Assembly (NCBI GenBank): GCA_945897075.1
Contig: CAMDEX010000022.1
Coordinates: 1 to 38,008, forward strand
Length of the DNA stretch: 38,008 nt
Reading direction: 5' to 3'
Source: Litorilinea aerophila
GTDB taxonomy: Bacteria > Chloroflexota > Anaerolineae > Caldilineales > Caldilineaceae
A model generated the notes under the pieces. That model was not told the DNA's origin. It ran no database searches and worked only from the letters and a program-made list of their open reading frames with translations. Every line of letters starts with the position of its first letter. The first letter of the stretch is position 1. The position numbers and the translations under genes were made by a program. Positions 1 through 7,202 of the stretch are shown in pieces.

Positions 1-1185
1 GAGCAGGCCGTCGGCGATTTCGGCTTGCAGGGCGCGGGTGAACCAGCGCCGGGCCTGGGACGCATAGGCCAGGGACGCGCCCGGCCAGAGGGTATCGCCG
101 CCAAAGACGAAGAGTTTGTTGCTGGGCGCGGCGTGGATGCACTGGCGCAGGAAATTGCCCGCGTTGAAAGGGTCAATACTCCAGGCCCAGCAGAAGTCCA
201 CATAGACATTCGGGTAGTGTTTCGCCAGCGCCACCATTTCGTCGTTGTAGGGGTAGCCGATGTGCATGAGGACAAAACGGGCGTCGCGATAGTGTCTCAG
301 CAGCGAGCAGAGATGGCCGGGTTTGATACGATCGACGGGCATCCAGCTATGGCCCGCGTAGTAGCCTGTGTGAATTTTGAAGGGCAGGTCGTGTTCGATT
401 GCCAATTCCACACCCCGGGCCAGTGACCAGTCGCCCAGACAGAGGCGATCCGCGTCAGACAGGCTCTCTGGATTGCGCAGATAGGCGTCCAGCACCTGTG
501 CAGCTTCGGCGTCGCTGCGTTCTTGCCAGTGTAGGGTGCGGTCGTAGGCGTGCTGGGTTTTGACGGCGATGGCAACCGCGGCGTTCTGGGCAAAGACAGC
601 TTCCATGGCCTGGCGCAACGTAGCCAGGTTGTGGACAGTCACACCCGTCTCAGCGGTCAATTGGGCCAGCTCAGGTTCGCCGTTGACAAATTTGCGCCAG
701 GAAATGTCGTAGAAGAAGAAGTCTGGCCCGGAGGGGTCTACGTGGCAGGGGCGCACAAAGTCGTCGACTTGTACGTGATCGAGGTTGGCCCGTTCACGCA
801 GAATGTGCAAGCGCTGCCCTGGCTGGCGCAGCGCATTGTGCAGGGGCAGGGCTGCTTCCAGGCTGTCGGCGCTGATCTCCTCGATGGCGTAGAGTTCGCG
901 GGCGATGATGCGCACCGCCTCGCCGTAGCCGGTGTGACGCACACGCTGCCAGGCCCGCTCTACACCGGTAAAGCGGGCACGCACGTCCGGGTCCGCGGCG
1001 TCCAAGAGCCGATCCACGGCGGTCTGTCCCGCACCGGCCACCACCAAATCCGCGGAGACATAATTGTCAAAGAGATTTTGCAGCAGATCAGGGCCGTTCT
1101 CCACATATGTCGCCTCGGAACGCAGATGCTCGTGGCTGTCGCAGAGGGGCGTTGTCTGGATGAAGTGGGCGAGGGCGGTGGGCAT
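1..1185 (-). CDS. Amidohydrolase (TIM-barrel, amidohydrolase-2-like), 3' end outside window
   Basis: Open minus-strand frame of 395 codons running off the left edge. It starts at the ATG at 1183-1185, with a good ribosome site (AGGAGGAT, about 1190-1198). The translation shows the metal-site pattern of amidohydrolase-superfamily barrels: DSHEHL near residue 17 (HxH on strand 1), a His in KIHTGYYAGHSW, a His in MHIGYPY, and a late Asp in FGGDTLWPG. These fit a metal-dependent hydrolase or lyase of the amidohydrolase-2 / uronate-isomerase-like group; the substrate cannot be told. It is the last visible gene of the leftward transport operon, downstream of the substrate-binding protein, so it may process what that ABC system imports. 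The spacing (155 bp holding a hairpin-forming repeat) allows either read-through or a separate transcript. Plus-strand ORFs over this region are shadows. Family confidence is good, function is open. Confidence 0.8.
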   Translation of the reverse strand, partial: MPTALAHFIQTTPLCDSHEHLRSEATYVENGPDLLQNLFDNYVSADLVVAGAGQTAVDRLLDAADPDVRARFTGVERAWQRVRHTGYGEAVRIIARELYAIEEISADSLEAALPLHNALRQPGQRLHILRERANLDHVQVDDFVRPCHVDPSGPDFFFYDISWRKFVNGEPELAQLTAETGVTVHNLATLRQAMEAVFAQNAAVAIAVKTQHAYDRTLHWQERSDAEAAQVLDAYLRNPESLSDADRLCLGDWSLARGVELAIEHDLPFKIHTGYYAGHSWMPVDRIKPGHLCSLLRHYRDARFVLMHIGYPYNDEMVALAKHYPNVYVDFCWAWSIDPFNAGNFLRQCIHAAPSNKLFVFGGDTLWPGASLAYASQARRWFTRALQAEIADGLL

Positions 1186-1242
1186 AAGAGGATCCTCCTG
1201 GAGTGATGCAACGGGACAGCAGGGGTGTTGTGTGGGAAGGGA

Positions 1243-1338
1243 GTGAAACGTGAAACGTGAGATCACCAGTCGATCTCACGTTTCACGTTTCACGTTTTAC
1301 GCTTCACGTTTCACGTTTCACGCTTCACGTTTCACGTT
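1243..1338. repeat. CACGTTT-type repeat array with a 22-bp perfect hairpin
   Basis: The arms at 1243-1264 and 1272-1293 are exact reverse complements (22 bp, 7-nt spacer) built from GTGAAACGTGAAACGTGA. Further CACGTTTCACG(C/T)TT units continue to about 1338, one base from the end of the substrate-binding protein gene. The hairpin could act as a terminator or mRNA-stabilising structure between that gene and the downstream amidohydrolase. There is no U-tract, so that role is inference. Confidence 0.8.
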
Positions 1339-1340
1339 CC

Positions 1341-2735
1341 TTACGTCGGTCGCTCCAACTGCAAGACCGCGTTGACCCGCTCTTCGACTGTCGCAGCATA
1401 GTTGTCGAAGGTCTCGTTGCCTTCCCAGATCAGGTCGATCTCGTTCTGGAAGACAGTGTTGGCTTCGGTAAAGCGGGTATTCTTGGGCATGGGGAAGGGT
1501 TCGATGCCGGCGGTCAACAGGGCATCGGTGACGCCAAACATGTGGTTGACCTCGTTGACCTTGGCATCGGTCCAGGCCGACTTGTGGCCGTTGGGCTGCA
1601 GGTTGCCGTCCAGCACCATCGAGACGCCGGCCTCGCCGGAGCTGAAGAGCTTCATCAGATCCCACGCCTCTTCGGGGTGGGCCGTCTTGGAGTTGATCAT
1701 GTGCATATTGCCGGAGTAGCAGGTGCCCTGTCGGCCTTCAGGGCCAACCGGCAGCAGCGCGGCGTCGATGGCAAACTTATTGTCGATAGTGGCGAGCGAC
1801 CAGGCGACTTGACCAACGATGTCGGCACTGGTGGCGCAGAGACCGGCCACAAAGAGACCGCCATCAATGGCGTCGGCCTTGCGCGGGTGTACTTTGTCGT
1901 CCATCAGCTTGACAAAGCGGGCCGCGATCTCCCGGTGCAGGTCTGTGTTGTAGGTCAGGGCCGTGCCATCGGCGTTCATCACCCAACCATCGGTGGAATC
2001 CGGCGCGCCAAAGGAACGGGCGGTGTTGCTGTAGTAGTGCAGGGCATTCAAAGAGGCAAAACTCATGCCAAAGATGCCGTTGGCGGTGTCGGTGGCGGCG
2101 CGCGCCAGTTCCTCCCAGTCATTCATCGTCCAGCCAGCCTGGGGTTCGGGCAGCCCTTTGGCGGCCAGCATATCTTTGTTGTACATAATCGCGATGTTGC
2201 CGCCGGGATGGACCACGCCGGGGATACTGAAGTTCTTGCCGTCCAACTGGTTGCCGGCGATGACGCTGGGATAGACGTCGTCCCAGTCGGCGGGCGCATC
2301 CGCGGCCAGCATATCGTCAATTTCCATGTAGATGCCTTTGAGGAAATTGATGAAAAGCCAGCGGTGGTGGCCGTAGAGCAGGTCTGGATTGGTGTCGGAG
2401 ATGAAACCGGTCTGGGTTTTCGTCTCGATCTCGCCGTAGATGACCTCTTCCATCACCACTTCCACACCGGTGTCGGCCTGGTAGCGTGCGCCGAAGATGC
2501 CGGGCATGGCGGCCTGGGAACCGGGCGCGACCTGCACGCGGATGCTGACATCGGTGGCTGCAGGGGCTGCACTGGATTCAGTCGTGCTGGGAGCCTGGGT
2601 GGCCTCAGCGGCAGGCGCGGCCGCGGGCGCAGCCGGGGGCGCGCAGGCGGCCAAAATCTGGGCACCGGCCGCGCCGACGCCGACGGTTGCCAGCCCTTTC
2701 AAAAAGGAGCGGCGGGTAATCTGATTGCGTTGCAT
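1341..2735 (-). CDS. ABC transporter extracellular solute-binding protein (family 1), Tat lipoprotein
   Basis: 464 aa. The N-terminus carries a twin-arginine motif (TRRSFLKG, residues 8-15), a hydrophobic stretch, and a lipobox LAAC near residue 31. A Pro/Ala/Thr-rich linker to about residue 60 follows, so the protein is probably exported folded and lipid-anchored. The rest resembles family-1 (maltose/oligosaccharide type) solute-binding proteins, for example the segment with NIAIMYNKDML and a late EEAWDLMKLFSSGEAG helix. GGGAG lies upstream of the ATG at 2733-2735. It is downstream of two permease genes on the same strand, giving a complete binding-protein-plus-permeases set for a carbohydrate-type importer. 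The ATPase is not in the window and is probably a shared MsmK/UgpC-type subunit elsewhere (inference). The substrate may be a sugar or, given the neighbouring amidohydrolases, an acylated amino sugar or similar compound. Confidence 0.93.
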   Translation of the reverse strand: MQRNQITRRSFLKGLATVGVGAAGAQILAACAPPAAPAAAPAAEATQAPSTTESSAAPAATDVSIRVQVAPGSQAAMPGIFGARYQADTGVEVVMEEVIYGEIETKTQTGFISDTNPDLLYGHHRWLFINFLKGIYMEIDDMLAADAPADWDDVYPSVIAGNQLDGKNFSIPGVVHPGGNIAIMYNKDMLAAKGLPEPQAGWTMNDWEELARAATDTANGIFGMSFASLNALHYYSNTARSFGAPDSTDGWVMNADGTALTYNTDLHREIAARFVKLMDDKVHPRKADAIDGGLFVAGLCATSADIVGQVAWSLATIDNKFAIDAALLPVGPEGRQGTCYSGNMHMINSKTAHPEEAWDLMKLFSSGEAGVSMVLDGNLQPNGHKSAWTDAKVNEVNHMFGVTDALLTAGIEPFPMPKNTRFTEANTVFQNEIDLIWEGNETFDNYAATVEERVNAVLQLERPT

Positions 2736-2823
2736 GTGAGTCTTCTCCCTCGTCTATGAGTGTGAATAAAAGTAGTGGTAGACAGATAGTTGTTCTATAG
2801 GCGGGTCTCCTTTCTGAAAATTG

Positions 2824-2915
2824 GATATTAGGTATTGGGTATTGGGTATTTCGTAGTCACGATTGACGCTGAATAGACGCCAATCAGCACTGCCAAATAT
2901 CCAATACCCAATATC
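2824..2915. repeat. Inverted repeat made of ATTGGGT microrepeats
   Basis: Arms 2824-2843 and 2896-2915 pair at 18 of 20 positions and are built from GGTATTGGGTATT units. It sits between the MalG-like permease gene and the binding-protein gene and could form an intercistronic hairpin that sets their relative mRNA levels. No promoter is evident inside it. Confidence 0.7.
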
Positions 2916-2917
2916 TG

Positions 2918-3796
2918 CTATCCTTTAATCCCCGACATCACAATCCCTTGCACGAAGTAACGCTGGCCCAAGAAAAACAGGGCGATGGTGGGAATCATTG
3001 AGAGGATGCAGGCGGCCATCAGCAGATGTCGCAACGATTCGCCGCCCACTTCGGGTGAGTTGTTGAAGAATTGCAGCCCGATGGAAACCGTAAACTTTGT
3101 CGGTGTGTTCAGGTAGATCAGCGGGCCGATGAAGTCGCTCCACGAGCCGATCAGCGTGATGATGCCCAGCGTCGCCATAATTGGTTTGCACAGCGGCAGC
3201 AGAATTGACCAGAAGATGCGAAAGTAGCCCGCACCGTCAATCAGCGCAGCCTCGTCCAAATCCCGGGGCAAGGAGAGGATGAATTGGCGCATCAAAAAAA
3301 TGGCGAAACCACCGCCGCCAAACCAAGCGGGCACCCAGAGCGGCTTCAGTGTGTTGATCCAGCCCAGTTTGTAGAAGAGAATGAACTGGGGAATCAGCGT
3401 CACTTCGGCGGGCAGCATCAACGTGGCCAGGGTGATCATAAAGAGCGCGTCGCGCCCCCGGTATTCAAAACGGGCAAAGGAATAGGCCACGATAGACGCT
3501 GTGATGAGCGTACCCAGCGTCGTCAGAATGACCACGATCGCCGAGTTGAGTACCCAGAGGGTTACGGGGATGCGGGGCACCACAAGCACGCGATAGTAGT
3601 TGTCCCACTGGAAGACATCGGGAATGATCACCGGCGGAAAGGCGGCCATCTCCGCCGTCGTCTTGAAGGAAGACATCAGCGTCCAAAAAACCGGGAAGCC
3701 AAACAGGACACACAGCCCGAGCACCACCAAATAGAGAATCGTTCTGCCCGGTGTGAAACGCCAGGACACCGGTTGTCGCGCGGTCATTTGAGCCAT
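2918..3796 (-). CDS. Carbohydrate ABC transporter permease, MalG/UgpE-like
   Basis: 292 aa with about six hydrophobic segments, the first at residues 18-38. The cytoplasmic EAA loop that docks on the ATPase is clear: DEAALIDGAGYFRIFWSILL followed by PLCKP (around residues 183-207). The C-terminus, FFLGQRYFVQGIVMSGIKG, is the usual ending of the MalG subfamily. The ATG at 3794-3796 is preceded by GGAGACGATT. The upstream MalF-like gene ends 12 bp away, so the two are co-transcribed and should form a heterodimeric membrane channel. It takes sugars or related solutes from the binding protein encoded next. Length and motifs are normal. Confidence 0.95.
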   Translation of the reverse strand: MAQMTARQPVSWRFTPGRTILYLVVLGLCVLFGFPVFWTLMSSFKTTAEMAAFPPVIIPDVFQWDNYYRVLVVPRIPVTLWVLNSAIVVILTTLGTLITASIVAYSFARFEYRGRDALFMITLATLMLPAEVTLIPQFILFYKLGWINTLKPLWVPAWFGGGGFAIFLMRQFILSLPRDLDEAALIDGAGYFRIFWSILLPLCKPIMATLGIITLIGSWSDFIGPLIYLNTPTKFTVSIGLQFFNNSPEVGGESLRHLLMAACILSMIPTIALFFLGQRYFVQGIVMSGIKG

Positions 3797-3808
3797 TGGA
3801 ATCGTCTC

Positions 3809-4774
3809 CTATGCGCCTTCGTAGTGAACCCAGCGCCGCGAGTAGATGACCTGGAAAGAGGTGAAGGCGACCAGAAGGGCAGCCAAGACCCAGGCCAGGG
3901 CGCTGCCATAGCCCATGCGGAAAAAGAGGAAAGCCTGGTTGTAGATGTGCAGGGCGAAAAACCAGGTGGCATAGGAGGGGCCGCCTTGCGTGGCTACCCA
4001 GGCGGTGGTGAAGACTTTGAGCGCGCCGATCACCGCCAGCACCACATTGAAAAAGATCGTCGGCGTCAACAGGGGCAGGGTGACGTGGCGAAACTTGGCC
4101 CAGACCCCGCCGCCGTCAATCGAAGCCGCGTCGTAGAGTTCCTGGGGCACGCCCTGCAAGCCGGCCAGGAAGATGAGCATTGTATTGCCCCCAATCGCCG
4201 CCCAGATGTTGATCATCGTCACCGAATAGAGCGCCGTATCCCGCGACGTAAACCAGGCGGGCGGATTCTCCACGCCCAGATCGCGCAGAAAGGCATTGAT
4301 CGGGCCAAGTTTTGGCTGGAGCAGATAGGTCCAGACCACGGCCAGGGCCACCGCCGGGATCAGATGGGGCACAAAAAAGATCGTGCGGTAGACGTTCGTG
4401 CCGATCAGCTTCTGGTTGAGCATCATCGCCAGCAGCAGCGCCCCGACGATGGCGACCGGCACATAAAAGGCGGCAAAGGAAAAGGTGCGCCCCAGCGAGG
4501 ACAAGAAGAGATTGTCTGTTTGAAAGGCTTTGTAGTTGGCTAGACCGATCCATTTGGCTGGGCTGGTGATGCCGTATTCGGTGAAGCTCAAGTAGAGCGA
4601 AGTCAGGATCGGCCCGCCCCAAAAGACGATCAACCCCACAATCCAGGGCAGGGCAAAGACGTAGCCCCAGAGCGCCTTGCGCGTCTGCACTTGGGAGCGC
4701 GCGCCCACCACCCGTGAAAGCAAGGACGGTCGGCTTCTTATTGCAAAACTTTGTTGGTTCTGAGCAACAGCCAT
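3809..4774 (-). CDS. Carbohydrate ABC transporter permease, MalF/UgpA-like
   Basis: 321 aa. The start is set at the ATG at 4772-4774 because GGAGGAAC lies directly upstream. The longer frame to 4858 would run through an inverted repeat and has no ribosome site. After a short basic N-terminus come about six membrane segments, beginning with the ALWGYVFALPWIVGLIVFW segment. The EAA loop reads ELYDAASIDGGGVWAKFRHV then TLPLLTP. This is the MalF-type partner of the permease encoded immediately downstream. Together with the Tat lipoprotein binding protein they form an importer for a sugar-like substrate. The extended periplasmic loop of E. coli MalF is absent, as in most sugar permeases of this type. 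Confidence 0.94.
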   Translation of the reverse strand: MAVAQNQQSFAIRSRPSLLSRVVGARSQVQTRKALWGYVFALPWIVGLIVFWGGPILTSLYLSFTEYGITSPAKWIGLANYKAFQTDNLFLSSLGRTFSFAAFYVPVAIVGALLLAMMLNQKLIGTNVYRTIFFVPHLIPAVALAVVWTYLLQPKLGPINAFLRDLGVENPPAWFTSRDTALYSVTMINIWAAIGGNTMLIFLAGLQGVPQELYDAASIDGGGVWAKFRHVTLPLLTPTIFFNVVLAVIGALKVFTTAWVATQGGPSYATWFFALHIYNQAFLFFRMGYGSALAWVLAALLVAFTSFQVIYSRRWVHYEGA

Positions 4775-4795
4775 TGTTCCTCCTTCTGACAATCT

Positions 4796-4862
4796 GTAGG
4801 TGCGGTTTCTAACCGCACATCTGAGGATAACCGGAGATTGTGCGGTTAGAAACCGCACCTAC
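4796..4862. repeat. 23-bp perfect inverted repeat (GTAGGTGCGGTTTC family)
   Basis: Arms 4796-4818 and 4840-4862 are exact reverse complements with a 21-nt spacer. Each arm is itself a small hairpin (TGCGGTT-TCT-AACCGCA). The right arm overlaps the last base of the amidohydrolase stop codon (TAG, 4864-4862, minus strand). It lies in the gap between that gene and the MalF-like permease gene and may act as an intercistronic structure. Confidence 0.9.
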
Positions 4863-6073
4863 TAAAACGGCAGCGTCCAGTAGGCGGGCGGCGCATCCTG
4901 CCAGCGGGGCATACCCAACCCGCTGGGGTCGTAGACGATCTCGCCGCGACGCAGAGTCATCGCGCACTCCAGCTTGCGGTCGCCACTCATCTTTGCCTTG
5001 CCGCAATCCACAAAACTGAAATCACCCGTAAGCATACGCAACACCGCCACATCCGCCTCTGCGCCCACGCTCAGATGGCCCAACTCCGGGTGGCCGATCT
5101 CCCGCGCCGGGGTCAGTGTGGAACGGTAGATGACCTCAGCCAGGGGCATCCCGATATTGAGGATTTTGTTCATCGTCGTCAGCATATCCACCACCACCCC
5201 GTGGATGTTAGCGGTATGCAGGTCTGTGCTGATCGAATCCGGGCTGAAGCCATTCTGCATAGCGGGCACCGCGTTGCGAAACCAGAAGCTGCCCGCGCCG
5301 TGGCCCAAGTCGAAAATAATCCCCCGCTCGCGGGCTTTGAAGAGAAAATCGTAGGGCTTGCCGAGGCCATTCACGATGGGGAACTGCTGGGCGTAGACAT
5401 GGGTGTGGATGTCGCCCGGCTGCATCTTCTCCAAAATCAGCTCCGGGTAGGTGCGTTCGGGCCGCGGCCAGAAGTCCACCATCAGCGGTTTGCCACACAG
5501 TTTGCTGGCTTCCACGCCCCGATCTACCGCGGCCCAGGGCGTATGAATCTCGTCAAAGGGCAGCCGCGTCCAGTAGTGCGCGGTCTTCACGCCGACGCAA
5601 ATATCGGGATAGGCCAGCACAGTCCCCGCACAGAGTTCGGGGTCAAAGTTGGCCGGCTCCTGCTCAAAGTCACCGACCATCCCCTGATCTACAATATTAA
5701 CAAACGCAAAGATGCGGGTCTTGGCCAGATCGATGACCGTGCGTTTGAAATGCAGAAAGTGGCGTGCGCCAGCCGTGCCCGTGTCCACAAAAGTCGTCAC
5801 GCCGGAGCGGAAGGAGTGGGAGTCGGCCATCACCGACAGCCCCTCCGGCTCCCGGGTGTGGTAGACGTGGACGTGGATATCAATCAGGCCGGGCGTCACG
5901 TACAGACCGGAAACATCCACCGTCTTGTCAGCCAGTGACGGGTCAATATCGGCTTCCAGCGCGGCAATTTTGCCGCCGCGGATTGCCACATCCCTGCGCC
6001 CGTCAATGCCGTTCTTGGCGCAGATCGTGTGGCCGCCTTTAAGAAGCAGGTCGTAGCGGGGGGAGTCGTTCAT
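4862..6073 (-). CDS. Amidohydrolase/deacetylase (D-aminoacylase / dihydroorotase-like)
   Basis: 403 aa. The start is taken at the ATG 6071-6073, which overlaps the stop of the upstream 4-TM gene (ATGA), implying translational coupling; a longer start at 6106 would lie inside that gene. An N-terminal beta-sandwich part (DLLLKGGHTICAKNG) is followed by the barrel with metal motif LIDIHVHVYH (around residue 65), a likely carboxylated Lys in VGVKTAHYW, His in GDIHTHVYAQQ, His in DLGHGAG, and the catalytic Asp in ISTDLHTANIHG. Proteins of this group hydrolyse N-acyl or cyclic amide bonds, including N-acyl-D-amino acids; the exact substrate is unknown here. It lies upstream of the ABC permease genes, so it may act on the imported compound. 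Confidence 0.9.
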   Translation of the reverse strand: MNDSPRYDLLLKGGHTICAKNGIDGRRDVAIRGGKIAALEADIDPSLADKTVDVSGLYVTPGLIDIHVHVYHTREPEGLSVMADSHSFRSGVTTFVDTGTAGARHFLHFKRTVIDLAKTRIFAFVNIVDQGMVGDFEQEPANFDPELCAGTVLAYPDICVGVKTAHYWTRLPFDEIHTPWAAVDRGVEASKLCGKPLMVDFWPRPERTYPELILEKMQPGDIHTHVYAQQFPIVNGLGKPYDFLFKARERGIIFDLGHGAGSFWFRNAVPAMQNGFSPDSISTDLHTANIHGVVVDMLTTMNKILNIGMPLAEVIYRSTLTPAREIGHPELGHLSVGAEADVAVLRMLTGDFSFVDCGKAKMSGDRKLECAMTLRRGEIVYDPSGLGMPRWQDAPPAYWTLPF

Positions 6074-6435
6074 GCGTGCGTTCCTTCGCTGCGAAGTGCT
6101 TGCCACGTCCAGGCGGCCCCGGCCAGATCAACCAGACCGAAGAGAATTAACGGCGGTGGGGCCAGACGTAAGAGAACAAAGGCGATAAAGAAGAGAATGA
6201 CAGAGGCACGGGCCGGGACTGACCAGCCGAAGTAGTCCCGATCTTCCTGGCGCGCGGACGAGAGAGAGTAATAGGCCAGAATCAGTACCAGCACACCCAC
6301 CACACGAACCCAGACTTCTTCGGTTGTCGGAAGGCCAAAAAGTGCGAGCAGAAAATTCGGGACAACCACCAAAATAATGCCCAAACCCAAGAGGTAAAAG
6401 CTCCACACAAAAAGAGTACGTGCTGCCCGGCTCAT
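6070..6435 (-). CDS. Small four-helix membrane protein, function unknown
   Basis: 121 aa, starting at the ATG 6433-6435. The longer frame to 6750 overlaps another gene and reads as low-quality sequence. Four hydrophobic segments are visible: residues about 8-28 (VWSFYLLGLGIILVVV), 44-62, 75-92 (ASVILFFIAFVLLRL) and 95-112. A short polar loop (SSARQEDRDYFGW) separates helices 2 and 3. I do not recognise the family. The stop overlaps the start of the downstream amidohydrolase gene (ATGA), so it is part of the transport/catabolic operon and is probably translated at a matched rate. A 28-bp gap separates it from the upstream hypothetical gene. Confidence 0.75.
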   Translation of the reverse strand: MSRAARTLFVWSFYLLGLGIILVVVPNFLLALFGLPTTEEVWVRVVGVLVLILAYYSLSSARQEDRDYFGWSVPARASVILFFIAFVLLRLAPPPLILFGLVDLAGAAWTWQALRSEGTHA

Positions 6436-6463
6436 GACGAGTGCCTTTCCCGTGAAAATTGTT

Positions 6464-6985
6464 CTATTGCTGCATGGCTTTCTGGTAGAGGGCGACGCCG
6501 TAAAATTCGTAGGAAGCAGCCTTATCTGGCACATCCACCACATGAACCGTAAAACGGGCGGGCACGCCGTTGTCCGGGCAGTTGTCCTGGAAGAATTTGC
6601 CGTAGGCCCGGCGGTAGGCCGTATAGAGCCGCTCTTGCTCCTTCGCATACCCTTGCGGGTCCACCAACGGGTGCGGACTTTTGGGCTGGCAGCCAAAGGC
6701 GTGAATTTCAATAAAATCGACTTGGGCAATGCTATCACAGATACCCGCATCCTGCAACCATTTTTCCCAACAGCGAAAGACCAGCGGAATCTCCACGTCC
6801 GGGTCCATAAAAGTCACCGTGTCCAGCCCCAATACACTGGTGGCCGAATAGCCGCCGGTCAACCCAGCGAAGTGGATTCTGAGATCGCCGTCCGGCTGCT
6901 CCTCCGTCACGAGAGCGGAGAGAACTGGCGCTTCACCGCTGGAGTAGTAGGTGATCTTGCCGCGTTTTTTGACATTGAAGGGCAT
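6464..6985 (-). CDS. Hypothetical protein, 173 aa
   Basis: Starts at the ATG 6983-6985 with AAGGA upstream. It is probably cytoplasmic, with no signal peptide or membrane segment. The sequence is a mixed alpha/beta protein with DFIEIHAFGCQPKSPHP and RFTVHVVDVPDKAASYEFYG segments. Its helix EQERLYTAYRRAYGKFFQDN is rich in aromatics. I do not recognise a family or catalytic motif. It is the first gene of the leftward operon that continues into the 4-TM protein, amidohydrolase and ABC importer, and it is divergent from the M81 peptidase gene. A link to the same pathway is inferred from position only. Confidence 0.7.
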   Translation of the reverse strand: MPFNVKKRGKITYYSSGEAPVLSALVTEEQPDGDLRIHFAGLTGGYSATSVLGLDTVTFMDPDVEIPLVFRCWEKWLQDAGICDSIAQVDFIEIHAFGCQPKSPHPLVDPQGYAKEQERLYTAYRRAYGKFFQDNCPDNGVPARFTVHVVDVPDKAASYEFYGVALYQKAMQQ

Positions 6986-6994
6986 AGGAGTTCC

Positions 6995-7040
6995 TTGAGC
7001 GCGAAGGCACGAAGATATGAAGGCACGAAGAAGAGAATTG
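6995..7040. repeat. Partial copy of the 'cgaaggcacgaag' repeat
   Basis: Two units of GAAGGCACGAAG with a 4-5 nt spacer lie between the divergent operon start and the M81 promoter. They resemble the unit of the 94-bp array at 36979-37356 (ACGAAGGCACAAAGACACGA), so the same repeat family occurs 30 kb away. Confidence 0.55.
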
Positions 7041-7074
7041 GATGACTTTTATTGTTTGCCGCTTGCTGGTAGGA

Positions 7075-7103
7075 TTGGTGTGCGATTGTCGGTAGTATAC
7101 AAT
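7075..7103 (+). promoter_or_regulatory. Putative sigma-70-type promoter of the M81 gene
   Basis: TTGGTG at 7075-7080 and TACAAT at 7098-7103 are separated by 17 bp. The predicted transcript would start near 7110, giving a leader of about 90 nt that contains the palindromic repeat pair at 7134-7186. Confidence 0.55.
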
Positions 7104-7133
7104 CCTTTGCAGATTATCGCAACATTGATTTTT

Positions 7134-7186
7134 GTACGGCGGACTGTCAGTCCGCCCCCACCGGACGGACTACCAGTCCGTCCTAC
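7134..7186. repeat. Pair of palindromic REP-like repeats in the M81 5' leader
   Basis: GGCGGACTGTCAGTCCGCC at 7138-7156 is followed by GGACGGACTACCAGTCCGTCC at 7163-7183. Both are near-perfect hairpins with 3-nt loops, flanked by GTAC and CTAC. The second ends a few bases before the AGGAG ribosome site at about 7190. They represent two subfamilies (GGACTGTCAGTCC and GGACTGGTAGTCC) of one dispersed repeat. Confidence 0.9.
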
Positions 7187-7202
7187 AACAGGAGAACCCC
7201 CC

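Noticed and set aside
25-1206. Two plus-strand ORFs (25-426 and 550-1206) over the first gene
   Set aside because: The minus-strand frame is open for 395 codons with amidohydrolase metal motifs and a ribosome site; the plus ORFs are its complement.
1257-2759. 500-codon plus-strand ORF opposite the binding-protein gene
   Set aside because: Begins in CACGTTT repeats (LTFHVSRFTLHVSRF) and is the complement of a well-supported Tat lipoprotein gene.
3284-4543. 419-codon plus-strand ORF opposite the permease genes
   Set aside because: Highly charged shadow with no domain; both permeases beneath it have EAA loops and ribosome sites.
4774-4858. Longer N-terminus for the MalF-like permease
   Set aside because: It would translate an inverted repeat and lacks a ribosome site; ATG 4774 has GGAGGAAC.
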